Source: Rhizobium johnstonii 3841 (GTDB taxonomy: Bacteria > Pseudomonadota > Alphaproteobacteria > Rhizobiales > Rhizobiaceae). From it: a stretch of DNA of 64,000 nt. The notes under the pieces are model-generated. The model did no database searches. It was not told where the DNA came from and worked only from the letters and a program-made list of their open reading frames with translations. The stretch covers positions 3,105,501-3,169,500 of the forward strand of contig NC_008380.1 of NCBI RefSeq assembly GCF_000009265.1, written 5' to 3'. A program made the translations under genes and the position numbers. Shown piece by piece: positions 50,737 to 59,766 of the stretch; positions within the stretch are counted from its first letter, which is position 1; every line of letters begins with the position of its first letter.

Positions 50737-51513
50737 ATGAGCTATCTCAAACACAGCGTGCTCGCCGCCGCCATCATGCTGACAGCAACGATGACATCCC
50801 TGGATCAGGCGCATGCGCAAGCATGCGAGCAGGAAAGCTTCGAAGAGGCGAAATACGTTGTCTGCACGCTGGAACCGGGCAAAGCCGACCTGCGATTGTT
50901 CTGGAAGAACGCCGATGGCGCCCCATACCGCGCGTTTTCAAGCCTAGCCGAAGCCGTTCGCGCCGAAGGGCGAACGCTGGCTTTCGCCGTCAACGCCGGG
51001 ATGTACCGGGCCGATTTTTCGCCGATGGGACTCTATGTCGAGAACGGCAGGGAATTGAACCCCGCCAATACGACAGAGGCCGAAAGCTCCTCGGGTCAGG
51101 TGCCGAATTTTTATAAGAAGCCGAACGGCGTATTCTTTCTCGGTGAAACAGGCGCCGGGATACTCCCGACCGATGAATTTCTGAAACGCCGGCCCAAGGC
51201 GCGGTTCGCTACCCAGTCCGGCCCGATGCTTGTCATCGCCAACAAGCTGAACCCGATCTTCATCGTCGGCTCGACAGACCGGACCCGCCGCAGCGGTGTC
51301 GGAACCTGCGAGCGCGGCGCGGTTCGTTTCGCGATCAGCGAAGACAGGGTGAATTTCCACGATTTCGCACGGCTCTTCCGCGACCATCTGAAATGCCCGG
51401 ATGCCTTGTTTCTCGATGGCGGACGCGGTGTCGGACTTTACAATCCTGACATGGGCCACAACGACTGGTCCTGGCACGGCGGCTACGGCCCTATCTTTGG
51501 GCTTGTCGAATAG
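50737..51513 (+). CDS. exported DUF2233 (phosphodiester glycosidase-like) protein
   Basis: A 258-residue exported protein. The signal peptide spans about 1-28 (VLAAAIMLTATMTSLDQAHA), cut before QACEQ. The domain fits DUF2233, related to the N-acetylglucosamine-1-phosphodiester alpha-N-acetylglucosaminidase catalytic fold. It shows FAVNAGMYRADFSPMGLYVE, FFLGETGAGIL, RFATQSGPMLV and LFLDGGRGVGLYNPDMG. It likely acts on periplasmic glycans. ATG at 50737 is the clean start. It may be co-transcribed with the UbiA-family gene. Confidence 0.85.
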   Translation: MSYLKHSVLAAAIMLTATMTSLDQAHAQACEQESFEEAKYVVCTLEPGKADLRLFWKNADGAPYRAFSSLAEAVRAEGRTLAFAVNAGMYRADFSPMGLYVENGRELNPANTTEAESSSGQVPNFYKKPNGVFFLGETGAGILPTDEFLKRRPKARFATQSGPMLVIANKLNPIFIVGSTDRTRRSGVGTCERGAVRFAISEDRVNFHDFARLFRDHLKCPDALFLDGGRGVGLYNPDMGHNDWSWHGGYGPIFGLVE

Positions 51514-51729
51514 CGCATGGGAGAGTTCGCCTTCATCAACGCCCGCGATCCCGTCAGCGGGCCTTTGCATCTGGCCGGAGGCGGAGCGACCGCTGTTCCC
51601 CGATACGCAAACAAAATCCGGAAGAGTCGCTTTGAAAAGCAATTGCGGCAATCGCCACGATCCTATGTCTTTCTTTGCGCGGCGATTCTAACGTCGATCG
51701 GCTGATCGATTGGAAGTCCCCAGGAGGAG

Positions 51730-52377
51730 ATGAGTGTGAGTGATACAGCTTTGTTCTTTGATCTCGCCACGGTGCCGCAGGGTTCCAAAGCAAGATCAGT
51801 CGAGGTCGCAACGGCAGACAAGGTCGGCCGAACGGCTCTGAGCGTGACCTTCAATGAGCGCACGGCCCGAGGCACCCCGAATATCGACTACATCGACATG
51901 CCGACGTTTCTCGAACTGCCGATCGAGTTTGAGAACGGCGAGATTTCGGTCGACATCCTGGGCGAGCTCCGAGCAGATGCGCCCGACTACGCAAGAGCAT
52001 TTGCAGGGATCGCCTACCGCATAACCGAAACCGGATTCGAAGCCGTTTACCTAAGACCTCTGAATGGTCTCCGGCTTGAGCCTCATCCTCCGCGCTCGCG
52101 TCGGGCCGTCCAGTATTTCTCCTATCCTGATTGGCGGTTCGAGCGTCTGCGCGAGCAATATCCAGACGGACGTTATGAGGCCGGAGCCGATATCAGACCC
52201 GGCGAATGGATAGAGTTGACTCTTCGGATTCAGGATCATCACGTCGCCGCGTCCGTAAACGGTGAGACGGTTCTGGAGATAACGAAGGCCAAGTCACCGC
52301 CTTCGGCCGGCCGCATCGGCCTGTTCGTCGACATCGGAACCCAAGCCTACTTCTCGAATTTGAGGATAAGCTCCTAG
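51730..52377 (+). CDS. lectin/glucanase-like (concanavalin A fold) protein
   Basis: A 215-residue protein with a beta-sandwich look. LELPIEFENGEISVDILGEL, AFAGIAYRITETGFEAVYLR and IELTLRIQDHHVAASVNGET match the core of LamG/3-keto-disaccharide hydrolase-like domains. GRIGLFVDIGTQAYFSNLRI closes the fold. No signal peptide is visible. The CAGGAGGAG ribosome binding site could serve either the ATG at 51730 or the GTG at 51736; the GTG has the better spacing. Its carbohydrate target is unknown. Confidence 0.7.
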   Translation: MSVSDTALFFDLATVPQGSKARSVEVATADKVGRTALSVTFNERTARGTPNIDYIDMPTFLELPIEFENGEISVDILGELRADAPDYARAFAGIAYRITETGFEAVYLRPLNGLRLEPHPPRSRRAVQYFSYPDWRFERLREQYPDGRYEAGADIRPGEWIELTLRIQDHHVAASVNGETVLEITKAKSPPSAGRIGLFVDIGTQAYFSNLRISS

Positions 52378-52418
52378 TTCACATGCTGATTCCATCGGTT
52401 TTGGGAGATGGGCCTTAC

Positions 52419-53060
52419 TCAATCTGCTGCGGCAAAATGGGCGATCTGGTCGGCATGCGCCTTTGCGAAGGACGGGCGGGCCGTGGCACGCGCGACATAA
52501 TCACGGCAGGCGGGATATTCCGCCAGCCCGTCGAACCGGTTGATGAGGCGCAGCACATCGGCCATGAGGATATCGGCAACGGAGAAGGTGCCCGCCAGCC
52601 ATTCGCGCCCTGCCAGGACCGGCTCCATGTGCTTCAGCCGGTGGTGCTTGAGAAACGAGTCCATAAGCCCATATGCCGGCGCATCACCCGTGATGCCGGA
52701 GAAGATCAATATCGACCACGGCAGGCTTGCCGCCTCGACGGAATTCAGCGCCGCAAACAGCCATTCCAAAACTTCGGCGCGACCGCGCGGATCGGCAGGC
52801 ATCAGCGCGTCGCTGCGATTGCCGAGATGCAGCAGGATGGCGCCGCTCTCGAAGATCGAGATGTCGCCATCGGTCAACCACGGCACCTGGCCGAAGGGCT
52901 GGTGCGCAAAATGCTCGGGCTTGCGGTCGCGGAAAGGCACGCTCTCGACGCGGTAAGGCAGGCCGCTCTCTTCCAGCGCCCAGCGCACACGCAGGTCGCG
53001 CACATAACCCCTGGGAGGCTCGGGAACCCAGTCGAACGTGGTGAGGGTAAGGTCGCCCAT
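52419..53060 (-). CDS. glutathione S-transferase family protein
   Basis: A 213-residue GST. The N-terminal thioredoxin-like domain (about 1-82) carries PPRGYVRDLRVRWALEESGL, the cis-Pro in FGQVPWLTDGD and the glutathione-binding IFESGAILLHLG. The all-helical C-terminal domain includes WLAGTFSVADILMADVLRLI, with the N-capping motif. GSTs conjugate glutathione to electrophiles or act as peroxidases; the substrate is unknown. ATG at 53060 is a normal start. It follows the ABC exporter gene by 88 bp on the same strand. Confidence 0.93.
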   Translation of the reverse strand: MGDLTLTTFDWVPEPPRGYVRDLRVRWALEESGLPYRVESVPFRDRKPEHFAHQPFGQVPWLTDGDISIFESGAILLHLGNRSDALMPADPRGRAEVLEWLFAALNSVEAASLPWSILIFSGITGDAPAYGLMDSFLKHHRLKHMEPVLAGREWLAGTFSVADILMADVLRLINRFDGLAEYPACRDYVARATARPSFAKAHADQIAHFAAAD

Positions 53061-53148
53061 CCGGCATCTCCATTTTTTGTTTCACGGACAAAGGACGGAC
53101 GAACGGCCCGCGTTTCGACATCACCGACAAATTCTTTCAATCGGGTGG

Positions 53149-55029
53149 TCAGGTCGCCGGCGAGGCCGGCAAGGGTTCGTCGATGTCTTCGGGTATGAAG
53201 CCGCCGGTTTGGCGTTTCCACAGGCGGGCAAACAGGCCATCCTGCTCGACCAGTTCGTCCGGCCTGCCCTCCTCCACGATGCGCCCGTGATCGAGCACGA
53301 CGATCCGGTCCATTCTGGCAATGGTCGACAGGCGGTGGGCGATGGCGATCACCGTCTTTCCCTCCATGACGAGGTTCAGCCTTTCCTGGATGGCGGCTTC
53401 GGATTCGCTGTCGAGGGCAGAGGTCGCCTCGTCGAGGACCAGGATCGGCGCGTCCTTCAAGAGAACGCGGGCGATGGCCACGCGCTGGCGCTGGCCGCCT
53501 GACAGTTTGATACCGCGGTCGCCGACGAAGGCGTCATAGCCCTTGCGGCCTTCGCCGTCGGAAAGATCGGCGATGAAGGCATCGGCGCTGGCCATCTTCG
53601 CCACCGCTTCGATCTCGTCCGTCGTCGCCTCCGGCCGGCCGTAGCGGATATTGTCGCCGACCGAACGGTGCAGCAGCGCGACGTCCTGCGCGATGACGCC
53701 GATGGCTCGGCGAAGGCTTGCCTGCGTGACCGCGCGGATGTCCTGCCCGTCGATCAGGATAGCGCCGTCCTCTATGTCGTAAAAACGCAGCAGCAGGCTG
53801 ACCAGCGTCGTCTTGCCAGCACCGGAGAGGCCGACGAGCCCTACCTTTTCGCCCGGCCGAACCATCAGCGACAGGTCATCGATGACAGGTTTGCCGGACT
53901 TGTAGGCGAAGCGGACGTTCTCGAAATGGATCCCCCCACGGCTGACCGTCAGTTCGGCCGCATCCGGCCGATCGGTGATGGTGGGCGGTGTTGTCATGAC
54001 CGGCATGGCGTCCTTGATCGTGCCGAGCGCGCGGAAGATCTGTTGTCCCATTTGCAGGAAGGTGAAGGACCCTGCCGAGAGGCGTTGGAGGATGTAAACT
54101 GTTGCGGCGAAATCGCCCACGGTCAGGAATCGGTCAAACAGCCCCCAGAAACCAATGCCGAGCATGACGAGCCAGAGCACCATGTTGAGGCTGATGACGA
54201 CGAGTTCGGTTGTCCGGTAGATGCGCTGTTCGTGGTGAAGCGTATCGACCCCCTTGGACATGATCTTTCTCAGCGCGCCTGCCTCGCTGTCTTCTGCTGC
54301 GAACTGCTTGACCATCTGGATGTTGCCGTAGATGTCCGTCAGGGCACCGGAGATAAGGCTGTTCTGCTTTGCCGAGCGGCGGGCGCGCTCCGTGAAATCC
54401 GGAACGACCTTGATTGCAAAGAGCACGTTGAAGGCAACCCAGACGATGACTGGCAGCGCAAGCTGCCAGGAGAGCGTGAGCAGAAGAACAACGGAGCCGA
54501 TAATCTGAAGCAGAAAGCGCGGTGCCGTCTGGAACGCGATCAGGATCTGTTGCTGAACGGCATTGGCGACCTGACCGAGCCGGGATGCGACCTGGCCGGC
54601 GAAAAGATCATGGAAGAAGGCGAGGTCCTGCCGCTCGACCGCCTTGTGCCCCTGCCATTGAATCGCAACGGGCAGGCTGATGCCGATCGTATGCGAGTTG
54701 AGAATATTGGTGATGTAGAAAAGAACGGGCATCACGGGAAAAAGCAGAAAGGCGAGGACTGCCAGCAGCCGGAAATTATTGTCGACGAAGAGTTCCACGC
54801 CGTGTGTCGTCACTCCGTCGACAATGACCGAAAGACCCCAGATGATCGTAAGGTTGATGGCTTCGATGGCCATCGAGGTCAGCGCCATGGTGATGACGAC
54901 GCCCCGAAACATCGCGATGAAGTGTAGGAGGACTGCCACGGGCCCTTTGGTGGGCATCGGCCGGTAGGGGATGTCGAGTGGCCGGATCAAGGTTTCGAAG
55001 GGACGATAGATAGCATCTGAAATCGACAT
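53149..55029 (-). CDS. ABC transporter, fused permease and ATPase
   Basis: A 626-residue half-transporter of the MsbA/multidrug type. The N-terminal about 340 residues hold six membrane helices (FRGVVITMALTSMAIEAINL onward). The ATPase domain starts near 370 with IHFENVRFAYKSGKPVIDDL. It has Walker A VGLSGAGKTTLVSLLL, signature GIKLSGGQRQRVAIARVLLK, Walker B PILVLDEATSALDSESEAAI and the switch IAIAHRLSTI. It should export lipids, peptides or drugs as a homodimer or heterodimer. No partner gene is adjacent. Confidence 0.95.
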   Translation of the reverse strand: MSISDAIYRPFETLIRPLDIPYRPMPTKGPVAVLLHFIAMFRGVVITMALTSMAIEAINLTIIWGLSVIVDGVTTHGVELFVDNNFRLLAVLAFLLFPVMPVLFYITNILNSHTIGISLPVAIQWQGHKAVERQDLAFFHDLFAGQVASRLGQVANAVQQQILIAFQTAPRFLLQIIGSVVLLLTLSWQLALPVIVWVAFNVLFAIKVVPDFTERARRSAKQNSLISGALTDIYGNIQMVKQFAAEDSEAGALRKIMSKGVDTLHHEQRIYRTTELVVISLNMVLWLVMLGIGFWGLFDRFLTVGDFAATVYILQRLSAGSFTFLQMGQQIFRALGTIKDAMPVMTTPPTITDRPDAAELTVSRGGIHFENVRFAYKSGKPVIDDLSLMVRPGEKVGLVGLSGAGKTTLVSLLLRFYDIEDGAILIDGQDIRAVTQASLRRAIGVIAQDVALLHRSVGDNIRYGRPEATTDEIEAVAKMASADAFIADLSDGEGRKGYDAFVGDRGIKLSGGQRQRVAIARVLLKDAPILVLDEATSALDSESEAAIQERLNLVMEGKTVIAIAHRLSTIARMDRIVVLDHGRIVEEGRPDELVEQDGLFARLWKRQTGGFIPEDIDEPLPASPAT

Positions 55030-55255
55030 GAGGCCGCTCGGATCAAAAATCGGGAGGAGGCGTGGACTCAGCTACGCTGGGTCGCAGAAAACCATCCTCC
55101 AGCCGCGAACTCAATTAGAAATTTCAGAAAATCCGCCAACAGGAGGTATTGGTTCGCAAGCGCTGGAAGCAGGCGGCGGCGAAAAGCGCCAATTGCGATC
55201 ATCACGGGATTGGGGCAGGATGCGATCGTTGTGGTGCAGGATCGAACCGACGCTC

Positions 55256-55657
55256 ATGCTGACGGGCTCATGTCATTGCGGCAAGGCAAGCTGGACACTT
55301 GAGGGTGATCCGGGCTCGATCACCGCCTGCAACTGCACGCTTTGCCGGCGCTACGGCACGCTATGGGCCTATGACTACGAAGGAGAGCGCATCGCTCTCA
55401 CCGGTGAGACCGCCTCCTACACCCGCGCCGACAGGGACGAGCCGTCTCTCGAGATATTGTTCTGCCGATCCTGCGCCTGTGTCTTGAGCTGGCGCGGCCT
55501 CCGGCTTGGAAGGGATGGCCGCCGGCGCATGGCCGTCAACATGCGGCTTGCGCCGCCGGATCTCGTTCAGGATCTGCCTATCGATCATTTCGACGGCCTG
55601 GACACGTTTGAAGACCTTCCATCCAAGGAGCGCTGCGTGCGCGATCTCTGGTTCTGA
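55256..55657 (+). CDS. GFA family (glutathione-dependent formaldehyde-activating-like) protein
   Basis: A 133-residue zinc protein of the GFA/CENP-V family. The zinc-binding cysteines are in GSCHCGKASWTLEG, TACNCTLCRRYGTLWAYD and LFCRSCACVLSWRG, a full set. True formaldehyde activation is doubtful for most members. The ATG at 55256 directly precedes the first zinc motif as usual; the longer frame (from 55028) overlaps the ABC transporter start and is not supported. It stands alone between two minus-strand genes. Confidence 0.88.
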   Translation: MLTGSCHCGKASWTLEGDPGSITACNCTLCRRYGTLWAYDYEGERIALTGETASYTRADRDEPSLEILFCRSCACVLSWRGLRLGRDGRRRMAVNMRLAPPDLVQDLPIDHFDGLDTFEDLPSKERCVRDLWF

Positions 55658-55736
55658 GCCAACTGCGAGGATCGACACGCGGCCGGACCGCGGCAGATGC
55701 GAGCCCTGGTAAGAGATCGTCTTGCGCGAGACCACC

Positions 55737-56210
55737 TCAGCCGCGCCGCGCCGCCTCGATCGCCGCAATGTCGATCTTCCTCATGGTCATCATCGCGTCA
55801 AAAGCACGCTTTGCCTCGCCACTACCTGCCGAGAGCGCTTCGGAGAGGACGCGCGGCGTAATCTGCCAGGACACACCCCACTTGTCCTTGCACCAGCCGC
55901 ACTCACTTTCCTGGCCAGCATTGCCGACGATGGCGTTCCAATAGCGATCGGTTTCTTCCTGATCGTCGGTTGCGATCTGAAAGGAGAAGGCTTCGTTGTG
56001 TTTGAACGCAGGACCGCCGTTCAGGCCGATGCAAGGAATACCCGCAACGGTGAATTCAACAACCAGAACGTCTCCCTGCTTGCCGTCAGGATAATCTCCC
56101 GGTGCACGAATGACGGCACCCACGGCGCTATCGGGAAAAGTCGCGGCATAGAAGCGGGCAGCCGCCTCAGCGTCTTTGTCGTACCATACGCAGATCGTGT
56201 TCTTTGCCAT
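55737..56210 (-). CDS. VOC family protein, PhnB/3-demethylubiquinone methyltransferase-like
   Basis: A 157-residue member of PF06983, the glyoxalase-fold group often misnamed 3-demethylubiquinone-9 3-methyltransferase. It has NTICVWYDKDAEAAARFYAA, VVEFTVAGIPCIGLNGGPAF, KHNEAFSFQIATDDQEETDR and CGWCKDKWGVSWQITPRVLS. No methyltransferase motif is present. ATG at 56210 has AAGGA upstream; the longer frame to 56282 is unlikely. Function unknown. Confidence 0.9.
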   Translation of the reverse strand: MAKNTICVWYDKDAEAAARFYAATFPDSAVGAVIRAPGDYPDGKQGDVLVVEFTVAGIPCIGLNGGPAFKHNEAFSFQIATDDQEETDRYWNAIVGNAGQESECGWCKDKWGVSWQITPRVLSEALSAGSGEAKRAFDAMMTMRKIDIAAIEAARRG

Positions 56211-56478
56211 CACGCGGTCCTTTCGCTCTTCATTTCGCAATTCCCAGTGAAATAAGAGGCAAGCCGTCTTTCTCCAGCCCATGGAAGCGATTTGACGCTG
56301 GCAACTGCCGAACGCTGCTAAGTGGTCGAAGTGCCCGCTTCGGCCGACGGCAGAAGACCAAGCTTATCTAAATCGCATCAGTTGCGGTCATCATTGATCT
56401 GTCGCATCACTTAGCTGCTACAAGCACCCCTTCGGCTCTTAGTTCATCGAATTGTTGTATTCATCTAGGACAACACCA

Positions 56479-57081
56479 GTGATTTACCTGCTTCGCCATG
56501 GCGAGACCATTTGGAACACCTTAGGTCGGTTCCAGGGCCAAAAAGATTCACCGCTGACAGAGCGCGGCATCGTACAGGCCGAACAGATGGCGAAGCTTCT
56601 GAAAAAGGAAATAGCAGGGAGCGAACAATCTTTCCAACTCCATGTCAGCCCTCTCGGCAGAACGCAGGAGACTGCGGCTCGCATCGAACGTGTATTGCCG
56701 CTGACGGCTCGTCCGGAATCGCGGCTAATGGAGGTGACCGTCGGTTCTTGGGACGGCATGAGCAAGTTCGAGATCGACAACGAGTTTCCAGGAATGCTGG
56801 ACGGGTCCAGCGCTTTTGATTGGTATTTCAAATCTCCAGACGGGGAGAGCTTCGATGCCGCCTGTGCGCGAGCAAAGGACTGGATCGCAGGCATACATGG
56901 ACCGACAGTTGCGATTTCTCACGGGCTGTTTGGCAGATTGGTGCGTGGTGTATATGCCGGCCTTTCAAAGCAGGAAATGCTGGAATTGCCCGTTCCCCAA
57001 GACTGGTTTTATTGTCTTTGCGACGGTGAGTTCAGTCTGGTAAGCGGTTCGGCTGATATGATATCCGACGTGGTCGCTTAG
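56479..57081 (+). CDS. histidine phosphatase family protein
   Basis: An approximately 200-residue phosphoglycerate-mutase-like phosphatase. The catalytic RHG motif is IYLLRHGETIWNTLGRFQGQ, with nucleophile His near residue 7. LHVSPLGRTQETAARIERVL carries the second Arg, and TVAISHGLFGRLVRGVY the second catalytic His. The GTG at 56479 has AGGA nine bases upstream and starts right at the motif; a TTG at 56452 would add nine residues. The substrate, such as a sugar phosphate or nucleotide, cannot be told. Confidence 0.9.
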   Translation: MIYLLRHGETIWNTLGRFQGQKDSPLTERGIVQAEQMAKLLKKEIAGSEQSFQLHVSPLGRTQETAARIERVLPLTARPESRLMEVTVGSWDGMSKFEIDNEFPGMLDGSSAFDWYFKSPDGESFDAACARAKDWIAGIHGPTVAISHGLFGRLVRGVYAGLSKQEMLELPVPQDWFYCLCDGEFSLVSGSADMISDVVA

Positions 57082-57212
57082 GAAGGGTTCATCCCTGAGT
57101 GCCAGCCCGGCCGCCAATCCTGACTATAACGCGGCTCGATGCCAGAGATTGACGCCTCGACTTGCGAACATCGACCTTCATGCCCCTCAGAGTGAGTCTC
57201 TTTTGGTGCTGC

Positions 57213-57241
57213 ATCACCGGTGGAGTCGACCCACCGGTGAT
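57213..57241. terminator. hairpin between convergent genes
   Basis: ATCACCGGTGG (57213-57223) and CCACCGGTGAT (57231-57241) form a perfect 11-bp stem around AGTCGAC. It separates the phosphatase and the convergent carbon-nitrogen hydrolase. No T-run follows. Confidence 0.55.
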
Positions 57242-57311
57242 AACTTAACGCGGCTAAGCCACAGGAAAATCATTGGGCAAACGCGTCGCATGGATGAGGT
57301 TCGATACGGCT

Positions 57312-58316
57312 CTAAAACATATCCCGCCCATCGCTGCGCGGATCGCCGGCCACGCGGTGCGGCTCGTAGAGGCCGCTCAGCGCTTTGCGCCGCCACGGCC
57401 GGGCAATATCGCCGTGATTGTCGTCAATATCGGCGAGCGATATCGCGGCCGTTCCATCCGCAGGGCATTGCGCCGCCCACCGGCCACCGGGAGCGACAAT
57501 CCCGGAAGACACCGGATCGGCCAAACCGGGATGTGCCAGTATGGAGAAACTCACCCAGTACCTGTTGCTCGCCGCATACCCCTGCACCTCAGCGGCGAAG
57601 GAGGTATCATTGGCCGACGTCCCCCCAGTGGACGAAAACAGCACGCAGTGGACATCGAGCCGCTCGTATTCGGTGAAAATTTGAGGAAAGTTGCACTCCA
57701 TGCCGAGCGCACAGCCGAAACGGATGCCGTCGACCTCGAAGGTCACGGGGATCGAACCCGGCGTGTACATGAAGGAGATCTTGGTGTTGGACAGCAGCCG
57801 CTCGTCGTAGCGCGTCACCAGTTCGCCGCGATCGGAGACGACATAAAGGCTGTTGTGCGGCCGGTGCGGCGGCGTCAGCGGATGCACCGAGCCGATGATC
57901 GCCCAGAGGCCGAGTTCGCGCGCCAGTCTGCGCGTTGTATCCAGCTCCTCACGCAACACGGCCCATTCGAACCGCCGCCAATCGGACGGCCCGATCTCTC
58001 TCGGCCCGATTTCCGACATGATGCGCTTGTTCGGCGATGATGTCGTTCCTTCGGGAAAGTGGATGAGCCGCGCCCCTGCCTCTCGCGCCTGCCGCATCAG
58101 CAGGCGCATCTCTTGGCCGCTCTGGCGAAGCTTGCCGGCATCGCGGGGATCGTCGGCATGGGTGGTCTGGGCCACGGCGAGACGCAAGCGTCTTGCCTCA
58201 GGCAGTGCATCGCTCGCCGAGCTGGGAAGAACATGCATGCGGGCGGCGGTGTAGGATTCACCCGTCTTGGCGGCGCGCGCACGCACCCGCCGCTTGAAAT
58301 TTCCATTCTCAGTCAT
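57312..58316 (-). CDS. carbon-nitrogen hydrolase (nitrilase superfamily)
   Basis: A 334-residue protein. The nitrilase fold begins near residue 43 (LRLAVAQTTHADDPRDAG). The catalytic Glu is in IHFPEGTTSSP, and the Lys is probably in RYDERLLSNTK. The nucleophile Cys is likely in FGCALGMECNFPQIF; two cysteines are there and the exact one is unclear. The first 30 residues, FKRRVRARAAKTGESYTAAR, are a separate basic segment outside the fold. It should hydrolyse an amide or nitrile. ATG at 58316 has GAGAGG upstream. Confidence 0.85.
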   Translation of the reverse strand: MTENGNFKRRVRARAAKTGESYTAARMHVLPSSASDALPEARRLRLAVAQTTHADDPRDAGKLRQSGQEMRLLMRQAREAGARLIHFPEGTTSSPNKRIMSEIGPREIGPSDWRRFEWAVLREELDTTRRLARELGLWAIIGSVHPLTPPHRPHNSLYVVSDRGELVTRYDERLLSNTKISFMYTPGSIPVTFEVDGIRFGCALGMECNFPQIFTEYERLDVHCVLFSSTGGTSANDTSFAAEVQGYAASNRYWVSFSILAHPGLADPVSSGIVAPGGRWAAQCPADGTAAISLADIDDNHGDIARPWRRKALSGLYEPHRVAGDPRSDGRDMF

Positions 58317-58539
58317 ATCAGGGCCTCTCACGTTCCGGACTTCGTTCCCCAGCAACAGGCCCGAAACATCAGGACCAAGGATCACGACCCGAGACGAAAG
58401 TCCCTTTGCCTCCGGTTGAAGACCCTGCTGGGGAAGGTCCTGGGAGGTTCGGCGTTAGGCCACGCCGACACAAAGATGCCGAGACGGCCGCGATTCGTCA
58501 ATTCGGGGAATGGCCGGGATCGGCAGGCGCCGAGGCGCC

Positions 58540-58929
58540 CTACGTCGGGCGGTCCACCTTATCCACGCGCCACGGCGGATCGGTGCGGTTAGATCCGGCG
58601 AAATAAAGGATGATGCGGTTACCGCCCGGGTCGAACAACTCCGCCTCGCGCCAGAGCCAACTCTTGTCCTCCGGTCCGCTTACGAAACAAAGACCTGCTT
58701 CGCTGAGACTGCCGACCAACTCGTCCAGCTTCTCGCACTCGAAATACACCGTGGTGCCGCCACCGCCGCCTTCACCCTGATGCAGGGAGAAGGTGCTGTC
58801 CCCGTCCGGGCAGACGAAGCGCGCATAGCGAGGACGGGCGTCGACGACGGGCTTGAGACCGAGAGCGCAGTAGAAGTTCCAGCCCGCATCGAGGTCAGGC
58901 ATCGTAACGGTTACTTGATTCAGGCGCAT
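58540..58929 (-). CDS. VOC family protein
   Basis: A 129-residue glyoxalase/bleomycin-resistance-fold protein: LNQVTVTMPDLDAGWNFYCA, RYARFVCPDGDSTFSLHQGE, TTVYFECEKLDELVGSLSEA and AELFDPGGNRIILYFAG. The final DPxGN motif with a Tyr-Phe strand is characteristic. No neighbours share its strand closely except the hydrolase downstream. Metal ligands are partly recognisable, but the reaction is unknown. Confidence 0.88.
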   Translation of the reverse strand: MRLNQVTVTMPDLDAGWNFYCALGLKPVVDARPRYARFVCPDGDSTFSLHQGEGGGGGTTVYFECEKLDELVGSLSEAGLCFVSGPEDKSWLWREAELFDPGGNRIILYFAGSNRTDPPWRVDKVDRPT

Positions 58930-59122
58930 GATCTACCTCCTCGGCTGAGTTCGCCCAAAACTGTGCGGCGGCTTGGCACCACGACACTCATAAAAACAAA
59001 GACCTGAAGCCGTCGCATGAATCAAATTCTAAGCGAGCAGTTTTAGTGTCATCGACACAAAACTCGTGTCAGACTGTGCAAGCCACGCACACGCCGGCGC
59101 ACCGATCGAGAGGGCCGAAGCC

Positions 59123-59338
59123 ATGCACAAGTTCACCGTATCAATCATTCGGCAAATCGAGGCCGACACTGCCGAGGAGGCCGCCTTGCTCCTGTATCAG
59201 GAACTATCAAGGGGACCGATCCCCGACCGCTACTCGGTCGTCGACGAGACGAAGGCTACCACGGAGGTGAAGCTCGACCGGGAAAAGGCCGACGAATTCG
59301 CCACCATCGATCACACCGCCGACCCCGGCAACTGGTAA
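59123..59338 (+). CDS. small hypothetical protein
   Basis: A 71-residue acidic protein: MHKFTVSIIRQIEADTAEEA, ALLLYQELSRGPIPDRYSVV, then TTEVKLDREKADEFATIDHT. The strand-helix-strand pattern suggests a compact alpha/beta fold. I recall similar rhizobial proteins without a function. GAGAGGGCC precedes the ATG at 59123; the 19 extra codons to 59066 look non-coding. It is followed by a frameshifted membrane-protein gene. Confidence 0.6.
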   Translation: MHKFTVSIIRQIEADTAEEAALLLYQELSRGPIPDRYSVVDETKATTEVKLDREKADEFATIDHTADPGNW

Positions 59339-59400
59339 GCCTCAGCTGACCCACTGGGACTGGCCGACATCCCATCGATAGCAGCCTTTGAAAAAACCTG

Positions 59401-59753
59401 ATGGAATATGATCCGCATTACCCGACAATTCTGCCTGACCCGATCGCGCTTCCGCTTGTCTTCGTTTTGAACATCCTGATACCCGTTTCGGCCATCTTCA
59501 TTGCCCGAAAGCTCCAGCGACGGAGATGGCTGCCGCACACATTCGCATTTCTATGGGTGTTCCTCTCGCCATTCACGCTCGCCATATTGACAATGCCGAC
59601 GATGGCGCCAGGAGAAGAGGCTGGGCCTGGTAGCGGGATGATCCTGCTTCCATCTTGGGAGAAACACCGATCGTACTCGTCGTTTATGCTGTCATTCTCC
59701 TTTATCTGCGTCTAACGCGACAAACCTCCTTCGCGCCGCATTCGCCCTCCTGA
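59401..59753 (+). pseudogene. small two- to three-helix membrane protein, frameshifted
   Basis: The first frame from ATG 59401 reads MEYDPHYPTILPDPIALPLV, FVLNILIPVSAIFIARKLQR, then LWVFLSPFTLAILTMPTMAP. After GSGMILLP, near 59634-59655, the frame should slip back one base. The continuation is ILGETPIVLVVYAVILLYLR LTRQTSFAPHSPS, stopping at 59753. Unshifted, the protein loses its last membrane helix and ends in a polar tail at 59715. One base seems to be missing around CCATCTTGG. No known family comes to mind. Confidence 0.6.
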
Positions 59754-59766
59754 GTTAGGAAAATCC

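Noticed and set aside
51517..51705. 62-codon frame between the DUF2233 and lectin-like genes
   Set aside because: No ribosome binding site and no domain; likely spacer.
53668..54927. 419-codon frame antisense to the ABC transporter
   Set aside because: Shadow of a fully conserved ABC protein.
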